Assembly (NCBI RefSeq): GCF_900115365.1
Contig: NZ_FOWD01000032.1
Span: 1 to 50,306 of the forward strand
Reading direction: 5' to 3'
DNA length: 50,306 bases
Origin: Anaerocolumna aminovalerica
GTDB taxonomy: Bacteria > Bacillota > Clostridia > Lachnospirales > Lachnospiraceae
Each line of letters starts with the position of its first letter. Position 1 is the first letter of the stretch. Made by a program: the position numbers and the translations under genes. Under the pieces are notes generated by a model. That model saw only the letters and a list, made by a program, of their open reading frames with translations. It made no database searches and was not told where the DNA came from. Below are positions 35,456 through 43,622 of the stretch, piece by piece.

Positions 35456-35683
35456 AGATTAAAATTTAAGGATTATATTCTATTCATAAAAATTCTCTTT
35501 TTATATCATTTACTTAGAAAATTGTAATAATTGATAAAAAAAGCCTTATTTAAAGCCTGTATACACAAGAAATGCACGCTGCAAAAATATTGTCTCTTGT
35601 TTTTGTTGTGAATATCGTGATATATTCGGACTGTGATTTGGAGAAGGTCATGCAAAAACAACAAAAAGTAAAAGGAGGTTTTT
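35456..35683 (+). promoter_or_regulatory. Control region of the pectin transporter genes
   Basis: This 228-base gap contains an imperfect palindrome GAATATCGTGATATATTC at 35610-35627, about 55 bases before the binding-protein start, and an AAAGGAGG ribosome site. No clear -35/-10 pair stands out, as expected for an activator-dependent promoter. Binding by the AraC-type protein encoded just upstream is inferred. Confidence 0.4.
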
Positions 35684-37255
35684 ATGAGAAAGTTTAGTAA
35701 AGTATTAGCTCTTACACTTGTACTTACAATGGTTATGTCATCAGTATTAACCGGGTGTAAAAAAGAAAATGGAACAGAGGAAACACAAACAAAAACACAA
35801 ACACAAGGCGCTACCCCCCAGGCAGACCAAGAAGCTGAGATTGAAAAACCTAAGAAGATTACGATCATGGTTGATGGTACACTATTTACCAAGGCAAATG
35901 GCCGTGATGCATTCGAAGCGAAATGGGAAGAATTATCTGGAATTGATTTAGAAATTATCCAACCTGATCATGATGCTTATTATGATGTAGTTGGACAGAC
36001 CCTTGCAAGCGGTGATTGGCCAGATGCAATTCTTTTAAGTTCTACTTTTTATTCAGGATATGCGGAAGAAGGAGTTCTATGGGATATGACAGATTTCTGG
36101 GAGAATTCTGAATTAAAAGCTTCAGGAAGAATTAATAACGAAGCTATAACAGATAGCTTATATATAGATGGTAAGCTTTACGGACTATCTCCGGCCCGTG
36201 GTAACGGTTGTATTACCTATGTAAAGAAAGCATGGCTTGAAAATGTAGGTTTGGATGTTCCAACTACATATGATGAATATATTGCTATGTTAGATGCATT
36301 TACGAAAGGTGATCCAGACAACAATGGCATAGATGGAGATACATATGGAGTATCCAGTGCAGGTTTGATCGGTGTAGAAGCACCATATACCAACTATCTG
36401 CCGGAATTCTATCAGGATGCCTTTCCCAGTTTTTACAAAAATGCAGATGGACAATGGGTAGATGGGTTTTCAGAAGAAGCAATGGCAGGAGCATTGGGAA
36501 GGCTGAGAGATGCTTATGAAAAAGGATATATTGACAAAGAATCTCTCACAAATGGTACAAGTGACTGCCGTAATAAATTCTATGAAGATAAGTTTGGTGT
36601 ATTCACTTACTGGGCTGGAACATGGGCCACTAATATGAGAACAAATCTTGAAGCAAATGGTTTCGATGGAGAATTAATTCCAATTGAACCAATTAAAGAA
36701 GTGGGTGCTTATCTTGAAAGACAAGCACCAGTATGGTGTGTTACTGCTAAAGCTGAAAATCCAGAAGGTGTAGCTAAATATTTTATTGAATCTATGCTTG
36801 ATGGCGGCGAAATGCAGCAATTATTTACATATGGTGTAGAAGGTACTCACTGGTCTACAAAAGAGGAAGAAGTATGTGGAAAAATATATGAAGAAGGACA
36901 ATTCCACATGTTAGAAAACTTGGAGACAAAAGGTACTCAGTATACAAAGAACCATATCGATCCTCTTTTATCCATTGGTAATTTCACTGCATTTGAAGAT
37001 CCAGGTGCAGAGCAGGTAACTGCAGATACAAGAATATCCCAGGAAACCTTTAATAATCATTCCAAAGTAGTACAACTAGTTCCTTCCACAGATGTAATGA
37101 GCCAGTACAATGGTGATTTAACAACATTAAAGAGAGAAATTATTGCCAATGTTGTAACTCAGGGTATTTCATTTGAAGATGAAATGAAGAGATATGAAGA
37201 AGAAGGCGGAGCAGAATGGTCGAAAGCTATCGTTGATTCTCTGAATGCAAAATAA
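35684..37255 (+). CDS. Extracellular solute-binding lipoprotein (pectin oligosaccharides)
   Basis: This 523-residue lipoprotein has a basic start MRKFSK, a hydrophobic stretch, and lipobox VLTGC with lipidated Cys25, then a Thr/Gln/Lys-rich tether (residues 28-45). The body is a family 1-type sugar-binding fold (ITIMVDGTLFTKANG; DWPDAILLSSTFYSGYAEEG). It contains DPDNNGIDGDTYG at about residues 206-218, a calcium-binding-like Asp/Asn loop common in this subgroup. It is anchored outside the membrane and feeds the two permeases that follow. The ligand is inferred from the operon to be a rhamnogalacturonan or galacturonan oligomer. Confidence 0.9.
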   Translation: MRKFSKVLALTLVLTMVMSSVLTGCKKENGTEETQTKTQTQGATPQADQEAEIEKPKKITIMVDGTLFTKANGRDAFEAKWEELSGIDLEIIQPDHDAYYDVVGQTLASGDWPDAILLSSTFYSGYAEEGVLWDMTDFWENSELKASGRINNEAITDSLYIDGKLYGLSPARGNGCITYVKKAWLENVGLDVPTTYDEYIAMLDAFTKGDPDNNGIDGDTYGVSSAGLIGVEAPYTNYLPEFYQDAFPSFYKNADGQWVDGFSEEAMAGALGRLRDAYEKGYIDKESLTNGTSDCRNKFYEDKFGVFTYWAGTWATNMRTNLEANGFDGELIPIEPIKEVGAYLERQAPVWCVTAKAENPEGVAKYFIESMLDGGEMQQLFTYGVEGTHWSTKEEEVCGKIYEEGQFHMLENLETKGTQYTKNHIDPLLSIGNFTAFEDPGAEQVTADTRISQETFNNHSKVVQLVPSTDVMSQYNGDLTTLKREIIANVVTQGISFEDEMKRYEEEGGAEWSKAIVDSLNAK

Positions 37256-37272
37256 GATATAATGTAAATGTG

Positions 37273-37318
37273 GGGAGGGGCAAGGGAATAAGGTATCACT
37301 TTTTGCCACTCCCTTTTT
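37273..37318 (+). terminator. Intercistronic attenuating terminator
   Basis: Stem GGGAGGGGCAA / TTGCCACTCCC (one mismatch) followed by TTTTT, between the binding-protein and permease genes. Partial termination here would give more binding protein than permease, as in many sugar ABC operons. Confidence 0.7.
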
Positions 37319-37350
37319 GAACTTTTCAAGAGGAAGGGAAAACTGGATAG

Positions 37351-38304
37351 ATGAGCAGAAATAAGAAAGAAAAGACTGTGGTTAGTACAAAACCACTCAG
37401 GACTAGAATATATATACATAGATGGTTTTATTTAATGATTCTTCCGGTATTGGTATTTGCCATAATATTTTTCTACCTGCCAATGTTTGGAATCAGGTAT
37501 GCATTTTTTGAATATAAGGGTATTTTAGAACCAGTATTTGTTGGATTTGAGAATTTTAAAAAAATGTTTTCTATGGCCGGATTTTGGTCGGCTTTTAGAA
37601 ACACTATGGAGCTAAGTATTATTAAATTAATTGTTAATACAGGTGCAGCAGTAATTATTTCATTATTGTTAAATGAAATTACAGGCTTGAAGTTTAAAAA
37701 AGCTGCCCAGACAATTATATATCTTCCCCACTTTATGTCCTGGGTTGTTACTGCATCTGTATTTGCATTAATTTTATCACCAACCCAGGAAGGATTAGTG
37801 AATTCCTTTTTAACCAGTCTCGGTTTTGTAGAAAAAGGTGCTGAAATATATTTTTTAGGAAGTAACAGATGGTGGCGTCCAGCTTATTATATCATTAATA
37901 TATGGAAAGAAACTGGATGGGGTACGATTATATTCATGGCAACATTAGCAGGGATTAATCCGGAACAATATGAAGCAGCGTCCATTGATGGTGCCGGAAG
38001 GTGGAATAAGATGCGATTTATTACTTTGCCAGCACTTGCTAATACAATTATTACAGTACTTATATTAAACCTTGCAAAAATAATGAATCTATTTGAATCT
38101 GTTTTCGTATTACAAAATGATGCGGTAGTCAGACAATCAGATGTACTTCAGACTTACATATATACTCAGACATTTAATAGTGGGGCTTTGCCAAACTATG
38201 GTTACACAACAGCAGTAGGTCTTGTTAAATCTTTAGTAGCTTGTGCCCTTGTTCTGATATGTAATTATGCAAGTAAAAAAGTTAGAGGCCGTGGAATTGT
38301 ATAG
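37351..38304 (+). CDS. Sugar ABC transporter permease (LplB-like)
   Basis: This 317-residue membrane protein has about six transmembrane segments (WFYLMILPVLVFAIIFFYLP first) and the EAA loop YEAASIDGAGRWNKMRFITLP. It is the same type as the permease at 5388 but clearly diverged. It works with the adjacent YtcP-like subunit. As in the first locus, no ATPase gene accompanies the pair, so a general sugar ATPase (MsmK/MsmX type) must be shared. The ATG lies 9 bases before the next downstream codon block and follows a weak GGAAGGGA site. Expression is probably damped by the hairpin at 37273. Confidence 0.88.
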   Translation: MSRNKKEKTVVSTKPLRTRIYIHRWFYLMILPVLVFAIIFFYLPMFGIRYAFFEYKGILEPVFVGFENFKKMFSMAGFWSAFRNTMELSIIKLIVNTGAAVIISLLLNEITGLKFKKAAQTIIYLPHFMSWVVTASVFALILSPTQEGLVNSFLTSLGFVEKGAEIYFLGSNRWWRPAYYIINIWKETGWGTIIFMATLAGINPEQYEAASIDGAGRWNKMRFITLPALANTIITVLILNLAKIMNLFESVFVLQNDAVVRQSDVLQTYIYTQTFNSGALPNYGYTTAVGLVKSLVACALVLICNYASKKVRGRGIV

Positions 38305-38313
38305 GAGGGCAGG

Positions 38314-39168
38314 ATGATGAAGAGAGAAAAGAAAAAAAAGAAGATTACATTGTTTTCCGTATGTTTGGCAATTGTTTTTTTACTGGTATGTTTTTTAATG
38401 ATCGTACCACTTTGGAAAGTATTTGTGGACTCATTAGATCTTCATACTGCTTATGGTATGAAAATGTGGCCTAAGAAATTTGGGTTTGACGGATATATTT
38501 CCGTATTTACAAATCCAACCTTGTATCAACCTCTGTTAGTATCGGTTATAACAACGATTGCAGGTACATTTATCGGATTGATTTTATCCACTTTTGGTGC
38601 CTATGTTTTGATTCAATGGGAGATGCCAGGGAGAACATTTATCGCTAATATGTTGTTATTTACCATGATTTTCAGCGGTGGTATGATTCCTACATACCTG
38701 GTTATTAATAACTTACATTTAACCAATACACTATGGTCAGTTATATTAGTTCCAGCATTAAATGTATATAATCTGGTACTAATGCGTAATTTCTTTGAGG
38801 GTATTCCTGTGAGTCTATTCGAGTCGGCAACCATTGATGGCTGCACTCCAGTGGGGATATTTTTTAGAATTGTACTTCCGCTATCGAAAGCAGCATTAGC
38901 AGCAATTGGTCTTATGTTTGCTGTGAGTTACTGGAATGACTATACAAATTATAAATTATATATTACCAATTCGGATTTATATAATTTTCAGATGAAGTTA
39001 AGAAGTGTTATTTTAGGCAGTGATTTACCAATAGCTAATGGTTCAGCTACAGCAAATACAGTTAAAAATGCAGCTACTATGGTAGCAATCATTCCATTTA
39101 TGATTCTCTATCCATTCTGCCAGAAATATTTTGTAACTGGTGTAAATATTGGAGCGGTGAAAGAATAA
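38314..39168 (+). CDS. Sugar ABC transporter permease (YtcP-like)
   Basis: This 284-residue integral membrane protein has a first hydrophobic segment ITLFSVCLAIVFLLVCFLMI, the EAA loop FESATIDGCTPVGIFFRIVLPL and the C-terminal QKYFVTGVNIGAVKE of this family. It starts 9 bases after the previous stop behind AGGAGGG; either of two adjacent ATGs could be used. It forms the channel with the LplB-like subunit and receives substrate from the lipoprotein encoded upstream. Confidence 0.88.
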   Translation: MMKREKKKKKITLFSVCLAIVFLLVCFLMIVPLWKVFVDSLDLHTAYGMKMWPKKFGFDGYISVFTNPTLYQPLLVSVITTIAGTFIGLILSTFGAYVLIQWEMPGRTFIANMLLFTMIFSGGMIPTYLVINNLHLTNTLWSVILVPALNVYNLVLMRNFFEGIPVSLFESATIDGCTPVGIFFRIVLPLSKAALAAIGLMFAVSYWNDYTNYKLYITNSDLYNFQMKLRSVILGSDLPIANGSATANTVKNAATMVAIIPFMILYPFCQKYFVTGVNIGAVKE

Positions 39169-39228
39169 CGTCTGACTTAAAATATTGGGAATAAACTTGG
39201 TAGTTGATTTGTTGACTTGGAGGACAAT

Positions 39229-39939
39229 ATGAGTAGAATTTTTTGGGCCGGTGATTCCACAGTAAAGGAGAATGATTTTACCACCTATCCTCAAACAGGG
39301 ATCGGCCAGGGAATAAGACTTTTTATTAAAAAAGAGATTGAAATTATAAATCATGCTGAAAATGGAAGAAGTACCAAGTCATTTCTGGACGAATTTCGTT
39401 TGGCAGCAATATATAATGATATAAAAGAAGATGATTTTTTATTCATTCAATTCGGACATAATGATTCTAAAATAGAAGATCCAAGCAGGTATACGAAAGC
39501 TTTTGGTGACTATCAGGAAAATTTAGAGAAGTTTGTTAACGCAGCCAGAAATAAAATGGCTCATCCTGTATTTATTACACCACTTTGCAGAAGGTATTTT
39601 GTAGATGAAACTCATCTGGAGGAAAAAATTCATGGAGACTATCCAAAAGCAATGATAGAAACAGGGAAAAAACTTAAGGTACCGGTCATTGATCTATTCT
39701 CCATGAGTAGGGAATTCCTGCTGAAAGTGGGAGATGAAGGCAGCAAAAGGTATTTTATGCATTTAGCGCCTGATGAATATTCTAATTACCCTGATGGCCT
39801 TACGGATAATACTCATTTAAAATATGAAGGGGCAGTGGCCTTTGGGGGACTTGTTGCAAAGGGACTTAAGGAACTTGGAGATATCTATTGGAATCTATTA
39901 ATAGAACCAGAGAGATTAGACATTGGGCTAAAGGTTTAG
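39229..39939 (+). CDS. Rhamnogalacturonan acetylesterase-like SGNH hydrolase (CE12)
   Basis: This 236-residue SGNH/GDSL esterase has the nucleophile Ser10 in AGDSTV, the Gly/Asn oxyanion residues in GHNDSK (Asn78), and the Asp193-His196 pair in DNTHL. This pattern matches the YesT/RhgT group that removes acetyl groups from rhamnogalacturonan I. It has no signal peptide, so it acts on imported acetylated oligomers. The ATG at 39229 follows TTGGAGG; the upstream TTG at 39217 is part of that ribosome site. It stands between the transporter genes and the first GH43 gene in the same operon. Confidence 0.9.
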   Translation: MSRIFWAGDSTVKENDFTTYPQTGIGQGIRLFIKKEIEIINHAENGRSTKSFLDEFRLAAIYNDIKEDDFLFIQFGHNDSKIEDPSRYTKAFGDYQENLEKFVNAARNKMAHPVFITPLCRRYFVDETHLEEKIHGDYPKAMIETGKKLKVPVIDLFSMSREFLLKVGDEGSKRYFMHLAPDEYSNYPDGLTDNTHLKYEGAVAFGGLVAKGLKELGDIYWNLLIEPERLDIGLKV

Positions 39940-39987
39940 GAGTCTCTTGGCTGAATGTCAAATTATCGAGAAAGCAGAGGAACATTC

Positions 39988-41565
39988 ATGGGAGAAAAAT
40001 TATTATGGAAAGCGGATTTAGGAGATGGATCTTTTAGAAATCCCATTCTTTTTGCAGATTATTCGGATCCTGATGTGATTCGGGTAGGTGATACATACTA
40101 TATGACTGCATCCAGTTTTAACTATACACCTGGCCTTCCTTTATTAATTTCAAAAGATTTAGTGAACTGGAAATTAAAGAATTATGCAGTAGAAAATATA
40201 AATTATGATACCTATAAAAATCCGGCTCATGCAAAAGGAATATGGGCACCTGCTATCCGCTTTCACCATAATAAATTTTATATTTATTATGGAATGCCAG
40301 ATGAAGGTATCTTTATGGTAAGTGCAGAGAATCCTTTGGGCAAGTGGAGTGTTCCAATCTGTGTGCTGGAAGGCAAAGGGCTGATAGACCCTTGCCCTTT
40401 TTGGGATGAGGATGGGAATGCTTATGTAATTCACGGATATGCCAATAGCCGTATTGGATTTAAAAGTATATTAGGAATATTTCCTATGTCTTACAATGGG
40501 GAGAAAGCTATAGGAGAAGATAAATTTATATTTAATGGAACGAAAACACAACCAACCATAGAAGGACCTAAGATCTATAAAAGAGATGGGTATTATTACA
40601 TCTTCGCTCCAGCTGGCGGAGTTAAAACAGGCTGGCAGACAGTATTGCGATCCGAAAATATCAACGGTCCTTACGATGAAAGGATTGTAATGCATCAAGG
40701 TGCTACTTCTATAAATGGTCCCCATCAGGGAGGTTTAGTAGATACACCAAGTAATGAGGAGTGGTTTCTTCATTTTCAGGACAAAGGTGTCTATGGACGA
40801 ATTGTTCACTTGCAACCTGTCAGGTGGAGAGATGGGTGGCCGGTCATTGGAGAAAGTCCAGAAGAAACAAGCCTGGGAGAGCCGGTTCTAATCCATAAGA
40901 AACCGGGTGGAAATCCTGTGTGGGATCCTGCTTATCTAGATGCAAGTGATGATTTCAAGAAGAAAGAACTATCTCTCCAATGGCAATGGCTTGGTAATCA
41001 CAGACAAGAATTCTATTCTTTATCAGAAAGAATGGGATATTTACGTATGTATAGCCTGAATCCATCCGGTAATGATCCGGTAACCCTTTGGCAATCTTCA
41101 AATGTACTGACACAAAAGATTGTATGTCCGTCTTTTAAAGCAGAAATAAAGATGGGGATACAAGGGTTAGGTGAGAAGGAACAGGCAGGAATGGTATTAA
41201 TGGGTGGCCAGTATGCTTATCTTGCAGTAAGAAAGAAACAGAATAACTTATCTGTAGTTTATGTTGAATCTTTCGGAGAAAAGGATGTCAGGGAAGAGAA
41301 AGTGATTATGGAGAGGTTAATCTCTAATGATATATCTGAAATTATTATCAAGCTTATTTTTCATGAGAATAAAGGGGAGCCTGTTGCCGGATTTTGTTTT
41401 AGTGTGAATGATGGAACCTATATAGAAACAGGGTATACCTTTGTGCCTTCAAAGCATACCTGGGTAGGCTCCAGATTAGGGCTATTCTCTATTGCCTTAG
41501 ACAATAAAGAGAAACATGGATATGCAGATTTTGCTTATCTAAAGGTAGATGCATTTGAAGGATGA
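39988..41565 (+). CDS. GH43 glycosidase (arabinosidase/xylosidase type)
   Basis: This 525-residue protein has an N-terminal five-bladed GH43 propeller and a C-terminal beta-sandwich (about residues 310-525) of the kind in longer beta-xylosidases. The catalytic triad is visible: base Asp27 (DYSDPDV), Asp134 (LIDPCP) and acid Glu192 (IEGPKI). There is no signal peptide. It probably removes arabinose, xylose or galactose side units from pectin fragments; the exact sugar is not readable. The start at 39988 follows AGAGGA and gives an N-terminus like other family members. An in-frame ATG at 39955, 12 bases from an AGGAG, would add 11 residues and cannot be excluded. Confidence 0.88.
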   Translation: MGEKLLWKADLGDGSFRNPILFADYSDPDVIRVGDTYYMTASSFNYTPGLPLLISKDLVNWKLKNYAVENINYDTYKNPAHAKGIWAPAIRFHHNKFYIYYGMPDEGIFMVSAENPLGKWSVPICVLEGKGLIDPCPFWDEDGNAYVIHGYANSRIGFKSILGIFPMSYNGEKAIGEDKFIFNGTKTQPTIEGPKIYKRDGYYYIFAPAGGVKTGWQTVLRSENINGPYDERIVMHQGATSINGPHQGGLVDTPSNEEWFLHFQDKGVYGRIVHLQPVRWRDGWPVIGESPEETSLGEPVLIHKKPGGNPVWDPAYLDASDDFKKKELSLQWQWLGNHRQEFYSLSERMGYLRMYSLNPSGNDPVTLWQSSNVLTQKIVCPSFKAEIKMGIQGLGEKEQAGMVLMGGQYAYLAVRKKQNNLSVVYVESFGEKDVREEKVIMERLISNDISEIIIKLIFHENKGEPVAGFCFSVNDGTYIETGYTFVPSKHTWVGSRLGLFSIALDNKEKHGYADFAYLKVDAFEG

Positions 41566-41679
41566 AAATATTCATAGGATTAGTGCTGATATGTAATTAT
41601 AAGAATCAATGTTAGATGAAATTATGGAAATATATAAGGCAAGGTAGTTAAAAAGACAAATGAAGATAGAAGGAGAGTC

Positions 41680-43608
41680 ATGATAGAAGACAGAATGAAG
41701 ATAGAAGAAGCTATATTAAGGGAGAACCTGGATCTATTAAAAGAAATATTAGCAGAAGATCCTTCTACCATTGATTATAGGGATGAATCAGGAGTTTGTA
41801 TGAGTTTTATTGCTGCAAAAACTGGTAATCTCAGTATTGTAAAGTATATTGTTGAATATTCCAGAGCCAGTATGAACACGGTAGATTCAAAGAATCGAAA
41901 CATATTACATTATGCTGCAATGTCTGGAAATCCCCAATTAGCCAAATATCTGGTTGAAAAGGTTGGATTATCCCCTGTTACTCCTGATGTAGATTTAATT
42001 ACTCCCTTTGAGATTGCTCACGAGAAAGGGTATGAAAAATTAGAAAAATATTTTGAACAAATCTGTGGTGCCGGGCTAAGTGAAATGTATAAAAATCCAA
42101 TCCGTACTGGTTTTTACCCTGATCCTTCTATTGTAAGGGTTGGAGAGGATTATTATATGGTGAATTCCTCTTTTATATATTTTCCTTGTATTCCAATATC
42201 CCACTCAAAAGATTTAATACATTGGCATATTATAGGATTTGCAATAACAAATCCTGACTGGTCATATCTGGATCATCTTGAAGGAGGGCGGGGGTATTGG
42301 GCACCAGATATCTCTTACTATGAAGGACGGTTCTATATTACGGCCACTTACCGTTTGAATGATAACGGCAGGATCTATCGGAAACAAATGGTGGTATCTT
42401 CTGAAAAACCAGAAGGTCCTTATAGTAAACCTGTATTCATTGATGAAGATGGAATAGATCCTTCTATCTTTAATGATGAGGATGGAAAAAGATATATGCT
42501 ATTAAACCGTGGAGCAAGAATCTTTGAATTAAATAAAGATGCAACCAAACAGATATCAGAAGCAAAGCTTTTATATTATGGAGACCAGAAACGAGCACCG
42601 GAAGGTCCTCATCTATTAAAGAAAGACGGATTTTATTATTTATTTTTAGCAGAAGGTGGAACTGGACCAGGCCATAGAATTACAGTAGCACGCTCTGGAA
42701 CTTTATTTGGCAATTATGAACCATGTCCTTACAATCCTATCATGGCTCAATGGGATGAGAAAGCAGGTATTAGCAGGTGTGGCCATGGTAAGCCGGTACA
42801 GACCCAGAATGGAGAATGGTACATGGTCTATCTGTGCGGCCGAATGCTTGGAGATGGATATACGATTCTAGGCAGAGAAACAGCTCTGGATCCAATACAA
42901 TGGACTTTAGATGGCTGGCCAATTGTGAATGGGCTTAAGGGTCCAAGTACATTGCAGAAGAAACCGAACTTACCGGAATGTATCTGGGAAAATAGGGATT
43001 TTGATGATTTTGATGATGATAGCCTTAGTGTAGATTGGGTGTTTCCAAGGCCCCCAGAAAGAAATGGGATACAATTAAAGAATAGTAAGTTATGGATCAG
43101 AGGGAGTAAAGCACCTCTTAATTCCATAGAAGCCCGCAATATTGTCTTAAGACGTCAGAAAGATTTCGTATTTACTGCTGAAACAAAAATGCTGGTAGTA
43201 CCTATGTATCCAGGACAGGACGCGGGACTTATCTGTTACTATGATGAGAATTCATGGGTAAAGTTTGGTGTATTTGCTGCTTCTGATGGCAGCCGGTACA
43301 TAAAATTAGCGGAACATATTGGGTTAGAGGATTTTCACTCCAGAGAAGCTGTAGTACTAAATTCCAATGAGAGAGAAATATATTTACAGGTTCGAACCAA
43401 TTATTTACGACGTGAATTTTATTATAGTATGGATGGAGTAAGCTATTCCTGTTTTACAACCCTTAACCCTGTTACTTATTTAAGTGATGAAGGACTTAAG
43501 ATGGGGAAACGTTTTACTGGAGCGATGGTAGGGATGTATGCTTATGGAGGGGAGAAGGATTTAGAAGTACCTTTTGAGTATTTTAGATATATAAGTGGCA
43601 GGCATTGA
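41680..43608 (+). CDS. GH43 glycosidase with N-terminal ankyrin-like domain
   Basis: This 642-residue protein opens with about 130 residues that look like three to four ankyrin-type repeats (GVCMSFIAAKTGNLSIVKYI; RNILHYAAMSGNPQLAKYLV; LITPFEIAHEKGYEKLEKYF). A full GH43 domain follows, with Asp148 (YPDPS), Asp260 (GIDPS) and Glu308 (APEGPH), and a C-terminal beta-sandwich to 642. There is no signal peptide, so it is cytoplasmic. GH43 side-chain removal from pectin or arabinan fragments is likely. The ankyrin part probably binds another protein. The junction has no stop or frameshift, so this is a true fusion. It starts at an ATG behind AAGGAGAG and its stop overlaps the ABC gene's leader. Confidence 0.88.
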   Translation: MIEDRMKIEEAILRENLDLLKEILAEDPSTIDYRDESGVCMSFIAAKTGNLSIVKYIVEYSRASMNTVDSKNRNILHYAAMSGNPQLAKYLVEKVGLSPVTPDVDLITPFEIAHEKGYEKLEKYFEQICGAGLSEMYKNPIRTGFYPDPSIVRVGEDYYMVNSSFIYFPCIPISHSKDLIHWHIIGFAITNPDWSYLDHLEGGRGYWAPDISYYEGRFYITATYRLNDNGRIYRKQMVVSSEKPEGPYSKPVFIDEDGIDPSIFNDEDGKRYMLLNRGARIFELNKDATKQISEAKLLYYGDQKRAPEGPHLLKKDGFYYLFLAEGGTGPGHRITVARSGTLFGNYEPCPYNPIMAQWDEKAGISRCGHGKPVQTQNGEWYMVYLCGRMLGDGYTILGRETALDPIQWTLDGWPIVNGLKGPSTLQKKPNLPECIWENRDFDDFDDDSLSVDWVFPRPPERNGIQLKNSKLWIRGSKAPLNSIEARNIVLRRQKDFVFTAETKMLVVPMYPGQDAGLICYYDENSWVKFGVFAASDGSRYIKLAEHIGLEDFHSREAVVLNSNEREIYLQVRTNYLRREFYYSMDGVSYSCFTTLNPVTYLSDEGLKMGKRFTGAMVGMYAYGGEKDLEVPFEYFRYISGRH

Positions 43609-43622
43609 GTTCGGAGGAAAAA

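Noticed and set aside
35506-35892. A 128-codon minus-strand frame with a Val/Cys/Phe-rich stretch
   Set aside because: It is the antisense of the Thr/Gln/Lys-rich tether of the binding lipoprotein and its leader, with no start signals.
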